Assembly: GCA_045543615.1 (NCBI GenBank) | Contig: JAZPXL010000005.1 | Coordinates: forward strand, 62,001 to 126,000 | DNA from: CAG-390 sp045543615 | GTDB taxonomy: Bacteria > Bacillota > Clostridia > Oscillospirales > CAG-272 | Direction: 5' to 3' | Length of the DNA stretch: 64,000 bases | Shown: positions 16,820 to 25,789 of the stretch, piece after piece | Layout of the letters: the number at the start of each line of letters is the position of its first letter | Numbering within the stretch: position 1 is the first letter of the stretch | The notes under the pieces: model-generated | Databases searched by the model: none | What the model was told of the DNA's origin: nothing | Seen by the model: the letters and a program-made list of their open reading frames with translations, nothing else | Translations under genes and position numbers: made by a program

Positions 16820-18322
16820 TTATGAGCGTCTGTATTTCAGAGCATTCCTAACTATTTCCTCTTCGTTAAAGGTGTGCCGTCCGTCCGCTCTGATTTCGTA
16901 CTGCTCGTGTCCCTTGCCTGCAAGGATCAAAACATCTCCGGAGTCTGCATTTTGAACGGCGTATTCAATAGCACTCCGTCTTGATGGAATAACTGCGTGA
17001 TCTTTACTTGCGTCTACTCCTCTGAGAATCTCGCTTATTATATCTTCTGCAAGCTCGCCTCGGCTATTGTCCGAGGTTATTATACAGACGTCAGCAAGTG
17101 TGGATGCTATTCTGCCCATAAGTGGCCTTTTGGATCGGTCTCGCTCGCCTCCACATCCGAAGAGCACCCATAACCTTTTGCACTCAGGCGTAAACTCTCT
17201 TGCAGACAAGAGAAGCTTTTTGAGTGCATCCGGCGTGTGCGCATAATCAATATAAACCGACAGAGCAACACTTGGTGGAAGAATAACTCTTTGCATCCGT
17301 CCGGGTGCGCCACCGAACGAGGCAAGCGCATCAATTATTGCATTTCCTTTTATGCCAAGCTCTGCAGCAAGAGCACCTGCCGCAAGCGTGTTTTCTACTG
17401 TAAAGCTGCCGGGAATAGGGCTTGTTATCTCCCATACATGCTTGATTGAGCGCAGCGTATATGAAATTCCACTATCGTTGCACGTTTTGATTTTCTCAGC
17501 CCTGTAATCTGCCTCTCGCTTTCCATTTGCTGAATAAGAAACTATGCGACAGTCAAGATTTCTCGCTCTTTTGTAAGCAACATACCTATCAAAATACGGA
17601 TCGTCAAGGTTTATGAGAGCCGTTTTTGTTGCCCCCAGAAGTGTTGCTTTTGATAGAAAGTAGCTTTCCATATTCCCGTGATAATCGAGATGTTCGGGCG
17701 TAAGGTTAGTAAATATTGCAGAATCAAACTTAAGTGGTGCTACTCTGCCCTGGTCAAGTGCGTGTGAGCTGACCTCCATAAAGACGTATTCTGCGCCGTC
17801 TTTTTTCATCTCGTAGAGAAGATGATACAATCGCTCAGGGTCGGGAGTTGTCATTGATGGCAGTCTTTCGTCCGTCTCAATGATTCTCTTTGGTGTGCGT
17901 GCCATCACCGTTCCGATTATGCCACAACGAAAAAGTGCTGTTCTAAATATCCACTCAAGCATAAACGATGTTGTTGTCTTACCGTTTGTGCCTGTAACAG
18001 CTATCAGCTTCAGATCCCTCGAGGGATGCAAGTACCACGCATCCCACAGCTGCGAGAGAGCAGCTGTGGTGTTTTGCGTGTATAACAATGTCGTGCCCGG
18101 GGAATAGGCGATCTCTTCTTCGGCAACGACTGCCACCGCTCCCCTTGCGATAGCCTCGCTTGCCATTTTATGCGAATTATATTTGCGGCCTCGAATGCAC
18201 ACGAATATATTTCCCTTTTCGACTCGTCTTGAGTCCGAACTGATTCCACTGATCTCGATATTCTCGTCTCCAACAGCTCTGTAAAACAGACCTGCTCTGC
18301 GCAACAGCTCGTATAGAAGCAT
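16820..18322 (-). CDS. murE: UDP-MurNAc-dipeptide:diamino acid ligase MurE
   Basis: MurE adds the third residue of the stem peptide. The 500-residue protein has VTGTNGKTTTSFML (ATP loop), TNLTPEHLDYHG, and IDYAHTPDALKKLL. The substrate motif reads SDNSRGE; DAP-type enzymes normally have DNPR. The kept Arg argues for meso-DAP over Lys, with an unusual Pro-to-Ser change. The ATG at 18322 has GGAGG 6 nt upstream; a TTG one codon earlier is less likely. It lies between the PBP gene and murF. Confidence 0.94.
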   Translation of the reverse strand: MLLYELLRRAGLFYRAVGDENIEISGISSDSRRVEKGNIFVCIRGRKYNSHKMASEAIARGAVAVVAEEEIAYSPGTTLLYTQNTTAALSQLWDAWYLHPSRDLKLIAVTGTNGKTTTSFMLEWIFRTALFRCGIIGTVMARTPKRIIETDERLPSMTTPDPERLYHLLYEMKKDGAEYVFMEVSSHALDQGRVAPLKFDSAIFTNLTPEHLDYHGNMESYFLSKATLLGATKTALINLDDPYFDRYVAYKRARNLDCRIVSYSANGKREADYRAEKIKTCNDSGISYTLRSIKHVWEITSPIPGSFTVENTLAAGALAAELGIKGNAIIDALASFGGAPGRMQRVILPPSVALSVYIDYAHTPDALKKLLLSAREFTPECKRLWVLFGCGGERDRSKRPLMGRIASTLADVCIITSDNSRGELAEDIISEILRGVDASKDHAVIPSRRSAIEYAVQNADSGDVLILAGKGHEQYEIRADGRHTFNEEEIVRNALKYRRS

Positions 18323-18385
18323 CAAACACCTCCGAAGAATATTATTTCTTTCTTCGTCCGTTGTTTTCTCTTCTCTCCTCTACTT

Positions 18386-20653
18386 TTAATCTGTTACATC
18401 GAGATATCTGAAGGTTACGCTGATTATGTCTCCCTTGGTGGCTATCGTTCCACCCTCAGGGAACTGGGACACAACCTTTGCATCGCTTCCTTCGTTATAA
18501 TTTGTAGTACCCTCGATATTGATGTTTAATCCTGCGTTTATCAATGTTTGGTTTGCGGCTGATGCCGTCATACCAACAACATTTGGAACTTTAATATTAT
18601 TTGTCGGTGCAGATTCTCCAATATAGAGAATGACCTTTCCGTTTTCCTTTGAAAGCATACTGCCTGCTGAGGGAACTTGGGAGGTAACCACAGTACCAAC
18701 TCCGATAATCTCGCAGTCAAGTCCGAGTGCTTCGATTTTTTCACGGGCGTTGTAGGATACAACGCCTCTGAAATCGGGCACTTCAACCTCAAGCTTTGCC
18801 GCCTCATCGTCAGTATAGACAGCTTCAACTCCGAGAGCAGGAAGCATCTGTGAGAGACAATTTGCAATATAGGGAGCAGCAACCACACTACCGTATGAGC
18901 TACCTATTGTAGGCTCATCGACAACGATTATGATTGCGATTTCAGGATCATCTGCAGGAGCAAAGGCAACACAAGAGCCTATGCGAAGCTCGTTGTTATC
19001 ACCGATCTTCTCGGATGTACCTGTCTTAGCGGCTACACGGTAGCCTGCAACGTATGCGTTTTTCGATCCACCGTTGCCTGCAACGCCTTCTCTGAGTATA
19101 TTTGAAACAGTTTCACAAACCGATGAGGAAACAACCTGTCTGATTTCCTTTGTTTCGTGCTTCCAAACTACGTTTCCATCCTCATCCGTCATTGAATCGA
19201 CGAGATACGGAGTTACGAGCTTGCCATCGTTTGCAACGGAAGCAATGGCCGTGAGGTGTTGGATCATACTAACCTTAAAGTTCTGTCCAAAGGATGCAAC
19301 CGCAAGGTCAACCGGACCAAATGCGTTTTTATCGTAGAATATGCTCTGACCTTCACCGGGAAGATCGATGCCTGTTTTTTCAAGATAACCGAAATTCTTT
19401 ACATAATCGTAAAATGTATCCGTTCCGATTTTTGATGCAACCGTCATCATTATCGGGTTGCAGGATTGTTGAAGTCCCTCAGCAAAGCTTAGTCTGCCGT
19501 GTCCGTAGACCTTGTGACAATGAATGATGCTACCGTAAACATTAAGCGAGCCTGAGCAGTTGTAATGATCACCGATGCTCGTTACACCTGTTTCAAGTGC
19601 CATAGCCGTTGTAATAATCTTGAATGTCGAGCCCGGAATATAAGTAAAGGTGAGAGCTTTGTTCTGCCACATTTGGTTGAGAAGGGCTGCACGCTTGCTT
19701 GAATATTCAGCCGTCCCTTCGACAAGACCACTTGCCGCAAGCTGTTCTGCATAGACATCATTAAGCGTCCAGGCGTTGTTGCTGTCGAAGTCGGGATATG
19801 TTGCCATAGCGTAGATAGCACCCGTTTTGACATTCATAACTATACCGGAAACGCCCGCCTGTGCGCCCGATTCAATGTAGCTGGCTTTAAGCTGTTCTTC
19901 AAGTATTGCTTGAATTTTGACCTTTATTGTTGTATTGAGGTCGTAGCCGTCAATTGCATCAATATAGCTTTGATATTCATAAGGCATCTCGTTGCCGTAC
20001 GCATCACGGGCTATGATGAATTTTCCGGGAGTGCCTGTAAGCTGCTCGTCATAGTAATACTCAAGGCCATAAAGACCGTTTCCGTCAGTTCCCGTAAATC
20101 CGAGAACGTGAGTTGCAAGGTCGCCGTAGCAATAATATCTTACGCTTGTCGGCTCTACATAACAGCAATTGTAAATCTTGTTTTCCTTGATAAATTCAAG
20201 AACCTTATCTGCCGTCTCGCTCGACGCCTCACGCATCAAGGTTGCGTCAAGGCTGTTTGTCTTCTCGGTTTGTGCGAAAACGGTATCGTAGGACAGACCA
20301 AGTATTTCGGAAAGCCCTGCGCTGATTATCTCGTCAAGACGGCTTCTGACAAGGTCGCCGCTTTTCTCTGCTTTTTGCATCTCGCTGTGTATTGTAGCGG
20401 GTGCAATAAATATTCTGTATGCCGTGGCGTTGGTCGCAAGCAGGACTCCGTCGGCATCGTAAATATCTCCTCTTTCGGAAAGGATCGTTGATTCAGTAGT
20501 CAGCTGATTTATAACTTTTTTCTGATAATATTCAAACTCTACGGTCTGCAAGCAGAAGATTTTTACTATCAGCGCAAGGAAACATATTCCTATAACGGCA
20601 AGAGCGAGATACGCACGCTTTGCGTGTCCGCTACTGAGTCTGGTATTTTGCAT
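18386..20653 (-). CDS. Class B penicillin-binding protein with two PASTA domains (FtsI/PbpB/SpoVD type)
   Basis: This septal transpeptidase crosslinks peptidoglycan with FtsW. Of 755 residues, about 14-36 form the membrane anchor. The N-terminal PBP domain follows (SERGDIYDADGVLLATN), then the transpeptidase with S342-T-F-K345, S397-C-N399 and K543-T-G545, and two PASTA repeats (about 623-680 and 687-750). The ATG at 20653 is preceded by AGAGG at 5 nt; a TTG seven codons earlier is not needed. Only one PBP is present here, so whether it is the vegetative PbpB or the spore-cortex SpoVD cannot be decided from sequence alone. Its dcw position favours division. Confidence 0.93.
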   Translation of the reverse strand: MQNTRLSSGHAKRAYLALAVIGICFLALIVKIFCLQTVEFEYYQKKVINQLTTESTILSERGDIYDADGVLLATNATAYRIFIAPATIHSEMQKAEKSGDLVRSRLDEIISAGLSEILGLSYDTVFAQTEKTNSLDATLMREASSETADKVLEFIKENKIYNCCYVEPTSVRYYCYGDLATHVLGFTGTDGNGLYGLEYYYDEQLTGTPGKFIIARDAYGNEMPYEYQSYIDAIDGYDLNTTIKVKIQAILEEQLKASYIESGAQAGVSGIVMNVKTGAIYAMATYPDFDSNNAWTLNDVYAEQLAASGLVEGTAEYSSKRAALLNQMWQNKALTFTYIPGSTFKIITTAMALETGVTSIGDHYNCSGSLNVYGSIIHCHKVYGHGRLSFAEGLQQSCNPIMMTVASKIGTDTFYDYVKNFGYLEKTGIDLPGEGQSIFYDKNAFGPVDLAVASFGQNFKVSMIQHLTAIASVANDGKLVTPYLVDSMTDEDGNVVWKHETKEIRQVVSSSVCETVSNILREGVAGNGGSKNAYVAGYRVAAKTGTSEKIGDNNELRIGSCVAFAPADDPEIAIIIVVDEPTIGSSYGSVVAAPYIANCLSQMLPALGVEAVYTDDEAAKLEVEVPDFRGVVSYNAREKIEALGLDCEIIGVGTVVTSQVPSAGSMLSKENGKVILYIGESAPTNNIKVPNVVGMTASAANQTLINAGLNINIEGTTNYNEGSDAKVVSQFPEGGTIATKGDIISVTFRYLDVTD

Positions 20654-20751
20654 AGAAACCTCTTTTTTCTTCAATTTAAGATCAAAAAAGCACGCTTTTT
20701 ATCTCACAAAAACCCGAGAAAAGAAGAAATATTTGACTATGTGTCGGAAAT

Positions 20752-20781
20752 CGGGGCGTCGTGAGCTTTCACGCCACCCCG
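20752..20781 (-). other. Stable hairpin between the ftsL-like gene and the PBP gene
   Basis: CGGGGCGTCGTGA (20752-20764) pairs with TCACGCCACCCCG (20769-20781) except for one mismatch and one wobble, around a 4-nt loop. No T-run follows, so processing or mRNA protection is more likely than termination. Confidence 0.5.
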
Positions 20782-20828
20782 CTTTTACGGTGCTTTTCTA
20801 TAAGAATATTATTTTCGAAGCTCAAAAA

Positions 20829-21743
20829 TTATTCGCCACTGATGCGTATTCCAAGCGCACTCAGAAGTGTTGGAACAACTCCACCGTCTCCCTCGTCTGC
20901 ATAGCTTTCGATGATGTCGATATCATTGAGCCTGAGCAGATGCATTGTGCTTTCGTTTATGCTTATCATTCCGTATTCATTTACGGCGATATCCTCAATA
21001 ACTCTGAGATCGTTTTTGCTGTCAAGCTCAACTCCAAGATCATCAATCTCTTCCCTGAGCTCTCCCAAAGTATCCTTCATCTCGATCATATCAGCTGACG
21101 CCTCGCTCTTGAGGACGCTGAGTGTGATCGGTAGTGCAAGCATTATTGCAAATATTGCTACCCAAGCCATACCTGCTACTGCAGAAGACATTCTCTTTCG
21201 ATAGCGTCTGCCCGGAGTGACAACTGTGTTTCCGGGGAACCACTTATCAAACAATCTGAGAATCGAACCTGTAAGAGTGGTATCGGAGGACTCAACACGG
21301 CTTACTCTTCTTCCGTCAGCTTCAATAACGCTCTCGTTTGCCGAATTATCACGCTCTGCACTCACAAGTGCAGTATCGCATCTGCGTACGTTGAAAACTG
21401 TTGCAGGACGAATATCCTCAGGAGCAACCTTAAGTCCTTCGCTTACTCTGTAATTTGGTATTCTCGTTCTTTCTTTTATAAATCTTTCGTAATCCTCATA
21501 GGTCATAACGGCTACGCCGTCAACGTTTCCACTTCTGTACTGAGCAACATCACCGCTCGAGAGGAATGAAAGGCAAGCACGAGCTTCTTCGCTGTAATCA
21601 AGAAACGATCTTCTTTCACGACGCAGCTGCTCTTCAAGCTCTTCTCTTACCTCGCAAGCAACACGCCACTCATTATCACCCTGTGCGATTGCTTCGAAGG
21701 TCGAACTATACGCCTGAGTTTTCATTTTGCTGTTCTTCTTCAT
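20829..21743 (-). CDS. FtsL-like division protein with a long cytoplasmic N-terminus
   Basis: Gene position (between rsmH and the PBP gene) and topology identify an FtsL-type protein: one membrane helix (about 187-210, AGMAWVAIFAIMLALPITLS) followed by a short coiled coil (DMIEMKDTLGELREEIDDLG) and an IAVNEYGMISINE segment like that seen in FtsL/DivIC. FtsL is usually 100-130 aa; this one is 304 aa because about 185 hydrophilic residues precede the helix. That part has no recognised domain. AAAGGA precedes the ATG. Sequence similarity alone is weak, as usual for FtsL. Confidence 0.65.
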   Translation of the reverse strand: MKKNSKMKTQAYSSTFEAIAQGDNEWRVACEVREELEEQLRRERRSFLDYSEEARACLSFLSSGDVAQYRSGNVDGVAVMTYEDYERFIKERTRIPNYRVSEGLKVAPEDIRPATVFNVRRCDTALVSAERDNSANESVIEADGRRVSRVESSDTTLTGSILRLFDKWFPGNTVVTPGRRYRKRMSSAVAGMAWVAIFAIMLALPITLSVLKSEASADMIEMKDTLGELREEIDDLGVELDSKNDLRVIEDIAVNEYGMISINESTMHLLRLNDIDIIESYADEGDGGVVPTLLSALGIRISGE

Positions 21744-21761
21744 TTCTCGTCCTTTCTGCTC

Positions 21762-22751
21762 TCAAAGCTTTTCTGCCACTCGAAGCTTTGCGCTGTGTGC
21801 TCTCGGATTGTCCTTCAGCTCCGAGGGGCTTGATATAATCGGTTTTTTGGTAATAATCTTAATATCCGGAGTCTTTCCACATACACAGATGGGGAAATCT
21901 CTCGGGCAGATGCATCCCTGTGCAAGTGAAGCGAAGGCTTCCTTTACTGCCCTGTCCTCAAGCGAATGGAATGTGATTATCGCAAGTCTGCCACCGGGAG
22001 CAAGCAGGCTCACTGCATCCCGAATTGTCTGGGGGATAATCTCAAGCTCGCCGTTGACCTCAATTCTAATTGCCTGGAAGGTCCTCATCGCAGGATGATG
22101 CTTCATTGAACGACCGTGATCGGGATATGCGTTTCTGATAATCTCGACAAGCTCGCCCGTAGTTATTATCGGTGTGACACTACGTGCCTTGCAGATGTTG
22201 TCTGCAATCCTAAGCGCAAGCTTCTCTTCTCCGTAGTCACGGATGATGCGTGTCAGCTCTTCACGGCTATAATTATTTACAACATATGCCGCATCGAGCG
22301 GAGATGTGCGATCCATTCTCATATCAAGAGGCGCATCACTCATATATGAAAATCCTCTTTCGGGGGTGTCAAGCTGATGCGACGAAACGCCGAGGTCAAG
22401 AAGAATGCCATCAAGAGCACCAACTCCAAGCTCGCGAACAACGCTTGCCATATCCCTGAAATTAGACTTGATTACTTTAGTGCGGTCGCCAAACACGGAG
22501 AGCCTTTCTCTTGCAACTGCAATTGCCGTATCATCACGGTCAAGCGCAATAAGCAAACCTGAAGAAAGCCGTGAGGCGATGGCGCTCGAATGCCCCGCAC
22601 CGCCAACAGTTCCATCGAGATATATACCGTCCTCGTGCAAGGAAAGTGCATCGAGAACCTCGTCGAGCAACACGGGCTTGTGTGAAAACTGTGGTATGCC
22701 CTCGCCCGTTTTGGAGGCAACCGTAGTAGAAATTTTCTCGTTCATACTCAT
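21762..22751 (-). CDS. rsmH: 16S rRNA (cytosine-1402-N4)-methyltransferase
   Basis: RsmH (MraW) methylates C1402 in the ribosomal P site. The 329-residue protein has the SAM-binding motif YLDGTVGGAGHSSAIASRL, then LDGILLDLGVSSHQLDTPERGFSY and PGGRLAIITFHSLEDRAVK, and ends with the basic NPRAHSAKLRVAEKL. Its ATG shares one base with the mraZ stop (TGATG), indicating translational coupling. An in-frame ATG two codons later is an alternative. Confidence 0.97.
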   Translation of the reverse strand: MSMNEKISTTVASKTGEGIPQFSHKPVLLDEVLDALSLHEDGIYLDGTVGGAGHSSAIASRLSSGLLIALDRDDTAIAVARERLSVFGDRTKVIKSNFRDMASVVRELGVGALDGILLDLGVSSHQLDTPERGFSYMSDAPLDMRMDRTSPLDAAYVVNNYSREELTRIIRDYGEEKLALRIADNICKARSVTPIITTGELVEIIRNAYPDHGRSMKHHPAMRTFQAIRIEVNGELEIIPQTIRDAVSLLAPGGRLAIITFHSLEDRAVKEAFASLAQGCICPRDFPICVCGKTPDIKIITKKPIISSPSELKDNPRAHSAKLRVAEKL

Positions 22752-23200
22752 CAGAGATCTGCGTCCTCAAATTTGCTGCTGAGGCTATCAAAGTCAGTTG
22801 CAGCCTCTTCAAGCTCATAGGACTCAACCGACATAATCTCTGCGTGGTCATCACAACCAACAATAACAGTTGGACCTTCAAGCTTCACAAGCTCTATAAG
22901 TGCCGACGAGAGAACCACCCTTCCCTGTGCGTCAGGTGTGAGCGTGTCACCGTTCTTTGTCAGATACTTTATAATAGCGGCCTTATCCTTTCCGCTGAGC
23001 TTATCGTTTTCTCTGATCTTTGAAACATAGGACTCCCACTCTTCAAGTGAAGATACTATGAGAGAGTACCTGTTTCTTATATTCGGGTAGATAACGAAGG
23101 TGGTTCCGAGAGCATCACGATGCTTTGCAGGAATAAATATTCTGTTTTTTGAATCGATATTGTGTCTAAATGTGCCGAGAATTGGCGCAGGTGCTGACAT
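22751..23200 (-). CDS. mraZ: Transcriptional regulator MraZ
   Basis: MraZ is a ring-forming, AbrB-like DNA-binding protein that represses its own dcw operon in studied bacteria. The 149-residue product has the two DxxxR swapped-hairpin motifs (DSKNRIFIPAKHRDAL and DAQGRVVLSSALIEL). GGAGG precedes the ATG. It is the first dcw gene, and its promoter is followed by AAAGTGG boxes of the type it binds. Confidence 0.96.
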   Translation of the reverse strand: MSAPAPILGTFRHNIDSKNRIFIPAKHRDALGTTFVIYPNIRNRYSLIVSSLEEWESYVSKIRENDKLSGKDKAAIIKYLTKNGDTLTPDAQGRVVLSSALIELVKLEGPTVIVGCDDHAEIMSVESYELEEAATDFDSLSSKFEDADL

Positions 23201-23309
23201 TTTGCTTCTCGTCCTCCTTTCATATCATTTTCACATCCCCTTTGGACGTGGGATTCTTGTAATCGGTGGCAGTAAACAATGGGATTCCCAAACATTTTTG
23301 TGGATTTCG

Positions 23310-23328
23310 CCCCACTTTTCACCACTTT
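23310..23328 (-). promoter_or_regulatory. Candidate MraZ operator (two AAAGTGG boxes)
   Basis: On the minus strand AAAGTGG occurs at 23328-23322 and again at 23318-23312, a 10-bp period, just downstream of the -10 box. MraZ is known to bind such helically phased direct repeats. A degenerate third box may follow. Confidence 0.65.
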
Positions 23329-23338
23329 TGTTGACTCT

Positions 23339-23367
23339 ATTATATAACAAACTTTTAAAGAACGCAA
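23339..23367 (-). promoter_or_regulatory. Promoter of the dcw cluster
   Basis: Minus strand: TTGCGT (23362-23367), 17-bp spacer, TATAAT (23339-23344), about 140 nt before mraZ. Confidence 0.78.
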
Positions 23368-23583
23368 TAGTCTTTTGTAAAAAAGATAAATTTTTTTGTT
23401 TTTTGTGTCGCAAATTTCGCCACATCAACTCCATAATCAGCCTTCTATCTGTAAATTAGTGTTTGCTCTTCTTGTTATTCTCTAAAATGTTATTTATTTA
23501 CATTTTATAATTTATTGTGCCGAAACTCATCCTCTCTCTTCCCCTCTCCACCGTCTTTGCTAAACTATGACAAAAAAGAAAAA

Positions 23584-23647
23584 GCGCACGCATAAAGCGT
23601 GCGCCGCAAAGACGCAAAAAAGCAGATGCAAACGCATCTGCTTTTTT
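23584..23647. terminator. Double hairpin terminator after the CofE-like gene
   Basis: GCGCACGC/GCGTGCGC (23584-23604) and GCAGATGC/GCATCTGC (23622-23641). The second is flanked by A6 and T6 and can terminate in both directions. It separates the CofE-like gene from the dcw promoter; 23200-23650 otherwise holds only that promoter and operator. Confidence 0.85.
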
Positions 23648-23653
23648 ATTGTA

Positions 23654-24844
23654 TCAGTTTGTGTAGTTATCGAAATAACCCTGAATCCAAACAATCGGCG
23701 TACCCTTGTCTCCACTACCTGAGGTCAGGTCGCAAAGAGATCCGATAAGGTCTGTAAGTCTGCGAGGTGTTGTTCCCTGCGACTCCATCTGACCTACAAG
23801 GTTTGAGCCCTTCTGCTTAATTCTCTCGGAGATAGCGGCCTTGAGAGCCTCTCCGGACAGAGCAGAAAAGTCGTTGTCCGCAAGATACTTGAGCTTAATT
23901 TCGTTAGGCTGACCCACAAGTCCCTCCGTGTATGCAGGAGACACTACCGGGTCTGCAAGCTCCCAGATCTTGCCCACAGGATCTTTAAATGCGCCATCAC
24001 CGTAAATCATAACCTCAACGCATTTGCCTGTTGCTGCGAGTATTTTCTCTCTTATAGCATTGACAACTGTCTGGCAATCTCTCGGGAAAAGCTTTACTGT
24101 TGTCTCTGTTGCCTTATTAGAACCAAGGAGTCCATAGCTTTCGTTGCATCCACTTCCGTCAACGGGAGATGAAAGAATGTCGTCAAGACCTACTACAATC
24201 TCTGCGCCTGTGGATTTAAGCAGACGCTTTGTGCGTGCTCTTGAATGGATATCACAGCAGATAATGTTCTTTGTATAGTCAAGGATCGCACGGCAATCAT
24301 TGGCGAGCACAACACGGCACTCACAGCCACAGCTTTCAATCACCTCACGGTAATACGCAATATAGTCTACTCCTGTAAACTCGTGTTTACGGTAGCCGAA
24401 AAGCTCACGGTATTTCTCCTCGCTAAGAACATCGACAGTAGGATTAATTCCCGCTGCATCGAGATCATCAAGAGAAATGAGATGGTTGCCAACCTCGTCA
24501 GAGGGATATGAAAGCATAAGTGTAATAGACTTAAGTCCCATAGCTATGCCCTTAAGGCAGATAGAAAATCTATTTCTCGACAAGATCGGGAAAATAACAG
24601 CAGCCTCGCCGCCCGGGAACTTTGCCTTTACATCCTTAGCTATCTGCTCAACGGAGGCGTAATTGCCCTGTGCACGAGCTACAACTGCCTCTGTTACAGC
24701 AATAACATCACGGTCACGAATTTCAAGATTTTCGGATTTTGCAGCTGCAAGCACGCTGTCAGCCACTATTGAGGCAATATCATCACCCGCACGAATAATA
24801 GGGGCACGAACTCCTCTTGAAACAGTACCAATAAGTCTTTCCAT
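23654..24844 (-). CDS. CofE-like F420-0:gamma-glutamyl ligase family protein
   Basis: The 396-residue protein matches the CofE fold family, enzymes that ligate glutamate to coenzyme F420-0 in methanogens and actinobacteria. Visible landmarks are the N-terminal PIIRAGDDIASIVADSV, RDRDVIAVTEAVVARAQGN, a central IFPILSRNRFSICLKGIA, DIHSRARTKR and VEVMIYGDGAFKDP. It is longer than typical CofE (about 250 aa). Clostridia are not known to make F420 as a rule, so another gamma-glutamylation target is possible; nothing else in the window belongs to F420 synthesis. It has its own consensus promoter. Confidence 0.72.
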   Translation of the reverse strand: MERLIGTVSRGVRAPIIRAGDDIASIVADSVLAAAKSENLEIRDRDVIAVTEAVVARAQGNYASVEQIAKDVKAKFPGGEAAVIFPILSRNRFSICLKGIAMGLKSITLMLSYPSDEVGNHLISLDDLDAAGINPTVDVLSEEKYRELFGYRKHEFTGVDYIAYYREVIESCGCECRVVLANDCRAILDYTKNIICCDIHSRARTKRLLKSTGAEIVVGLDDILSSPVDGSGCNESYGLLGSNKATETTVKLFPRDCQTVVNAIREKILAATGKCVEVMIYGDGAFKDPVGKIWELADPVVSPAYTEGLVGQPNEIKLKYLADNDFSALSGEALKAAISERIKQKGSNLVGQMESQGTTPRRLTDLIGSLCDLTSGSGDKGTPIVWIQGYFDNYTN

Positions 24845-24899
24845 AAAACATTCACCTTCCTTGGTGTTTAGAATACGTAGCTACAAATAGTTACACTAT

Positions 24900-24928
24900 A
24901 TTATACTACTCCACCCCTCAATTGTCAA
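24900..24928 (-). promoter_or_regulatory. Consensus promoter for the CofE-like gene
   Basis: Minus strand: TTGACA (24923-24928), 17-bp spacer, TATAAT (24900-24905). It lies just behind the his operon end, where I see no clear terminator, so some read-through from his is possible. Confidence 0.88.
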
Positions 24929-24997
24929 TAAAAAAATTGCCGATTTGTCCGTTTTATATGCCGATTATTGCAAAAAATTCACAAAATATATAATTTG

Positions 24998-25789
24998 TCA
25001 TCGGTCAATATCCACACGCACAAATCCACCAAAGCCATATTGCAGAGCGAGCTTTTCTGCTTCCTCAAAGCAGCAAAGCAGAGTGTCAGAACGGTGGCTG
25101 TCAGATCCAAATGTAACCTTGCCACCCACGCTTTTTATCTTCTCAAGAAATACCGGGGATGGATATGGCGTAGTCTTCCAGCCTCTCGATATAGCACCTG
25201 TGTTAATTTCAAATACAGGGCAGGTCTTTGTTATCGTCTCGATGGCTTCAAGACCCCTCGCTATATATTCCGGATTCTGCTCATTAAAATACTTATTGCC
25301 GCTGTTAAACTTCGACACCAGATCAAAATGCGCCACAATATCACATCCTGTGATCTCAGCAACACTCGCCACCTTCTTCATATAAGCGATAGCAAATGCG
25401 TCTCCATCTCCACCAAATACACTCAGGATACCCTCGGCAAAACGTTCGGGAGATGCGTCAACCTCAAAATGCTCGCCCCTGTACTCAATTGAATGGACAG
25501 CTCCAAGCACATAGTCATACTCACCGTCGTCATCATAGGAATAAATATCCCTCTCGATTCCACAAAGAATTCTTATCTTGTGAGAGTATTTATCCTTTAG
25601 GCGAGCTATGACATCTCTGTATACGCGTGCTGATTTCATACAGTATCTCTCGCCACCCTCGGTTGGTGCGTGTCCTGAAAAGCCTATCGTTTCCATTCCA
25701 AGAGCTATTGCAGAGAGCACAACATTCTCCGGCGTGTCACGCCCATCGCAAAGATTTGTGTGGGTGTGATAATTAAAAAGCGCACTCAT
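24998..25789 (-). CDS. hisK: Histidinol-phosphatase, PHP family
   Basis: It removes phosphate from L-histidinol phosphate, the penultimate part of histidine synthesis. The 263-residue PHP protein has metal ligands in NYHTHTNLCDG (residues about 7-12), GFSGHAP, CGIERD, GAVHSI, DIVAHFDL and FGSDSH. Its ATG overlaps the hisIE stop by 4 nt (ATGA). It is last in the his operon, supporting this role over other PHP phosphoesterases. Confidence 0.93.
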   Translation of the reverse strand: MSALFNYHTHTNLCDGRDTPENVVLSAIALGMETIGFSGHAPTEGGERYCMKSARVYRDVIARLKDKYSHKIRILCGIERDIYSYDDDGEYDYVLGAVHSIEYRGEHFEVDASPERFAEGILSVFGGDGDAFAIAYMKKVASVAEITGCDIVAHFDLVSKFNSGNKYFNEQNPEYIARGLEAIETITKTCPVFEINTGAISRGWKTTPYPSPVFLEKIKSVGGKVTFGSDSHRSDTLLCCFEEAEKLALQYGFGGFVRVDIDR

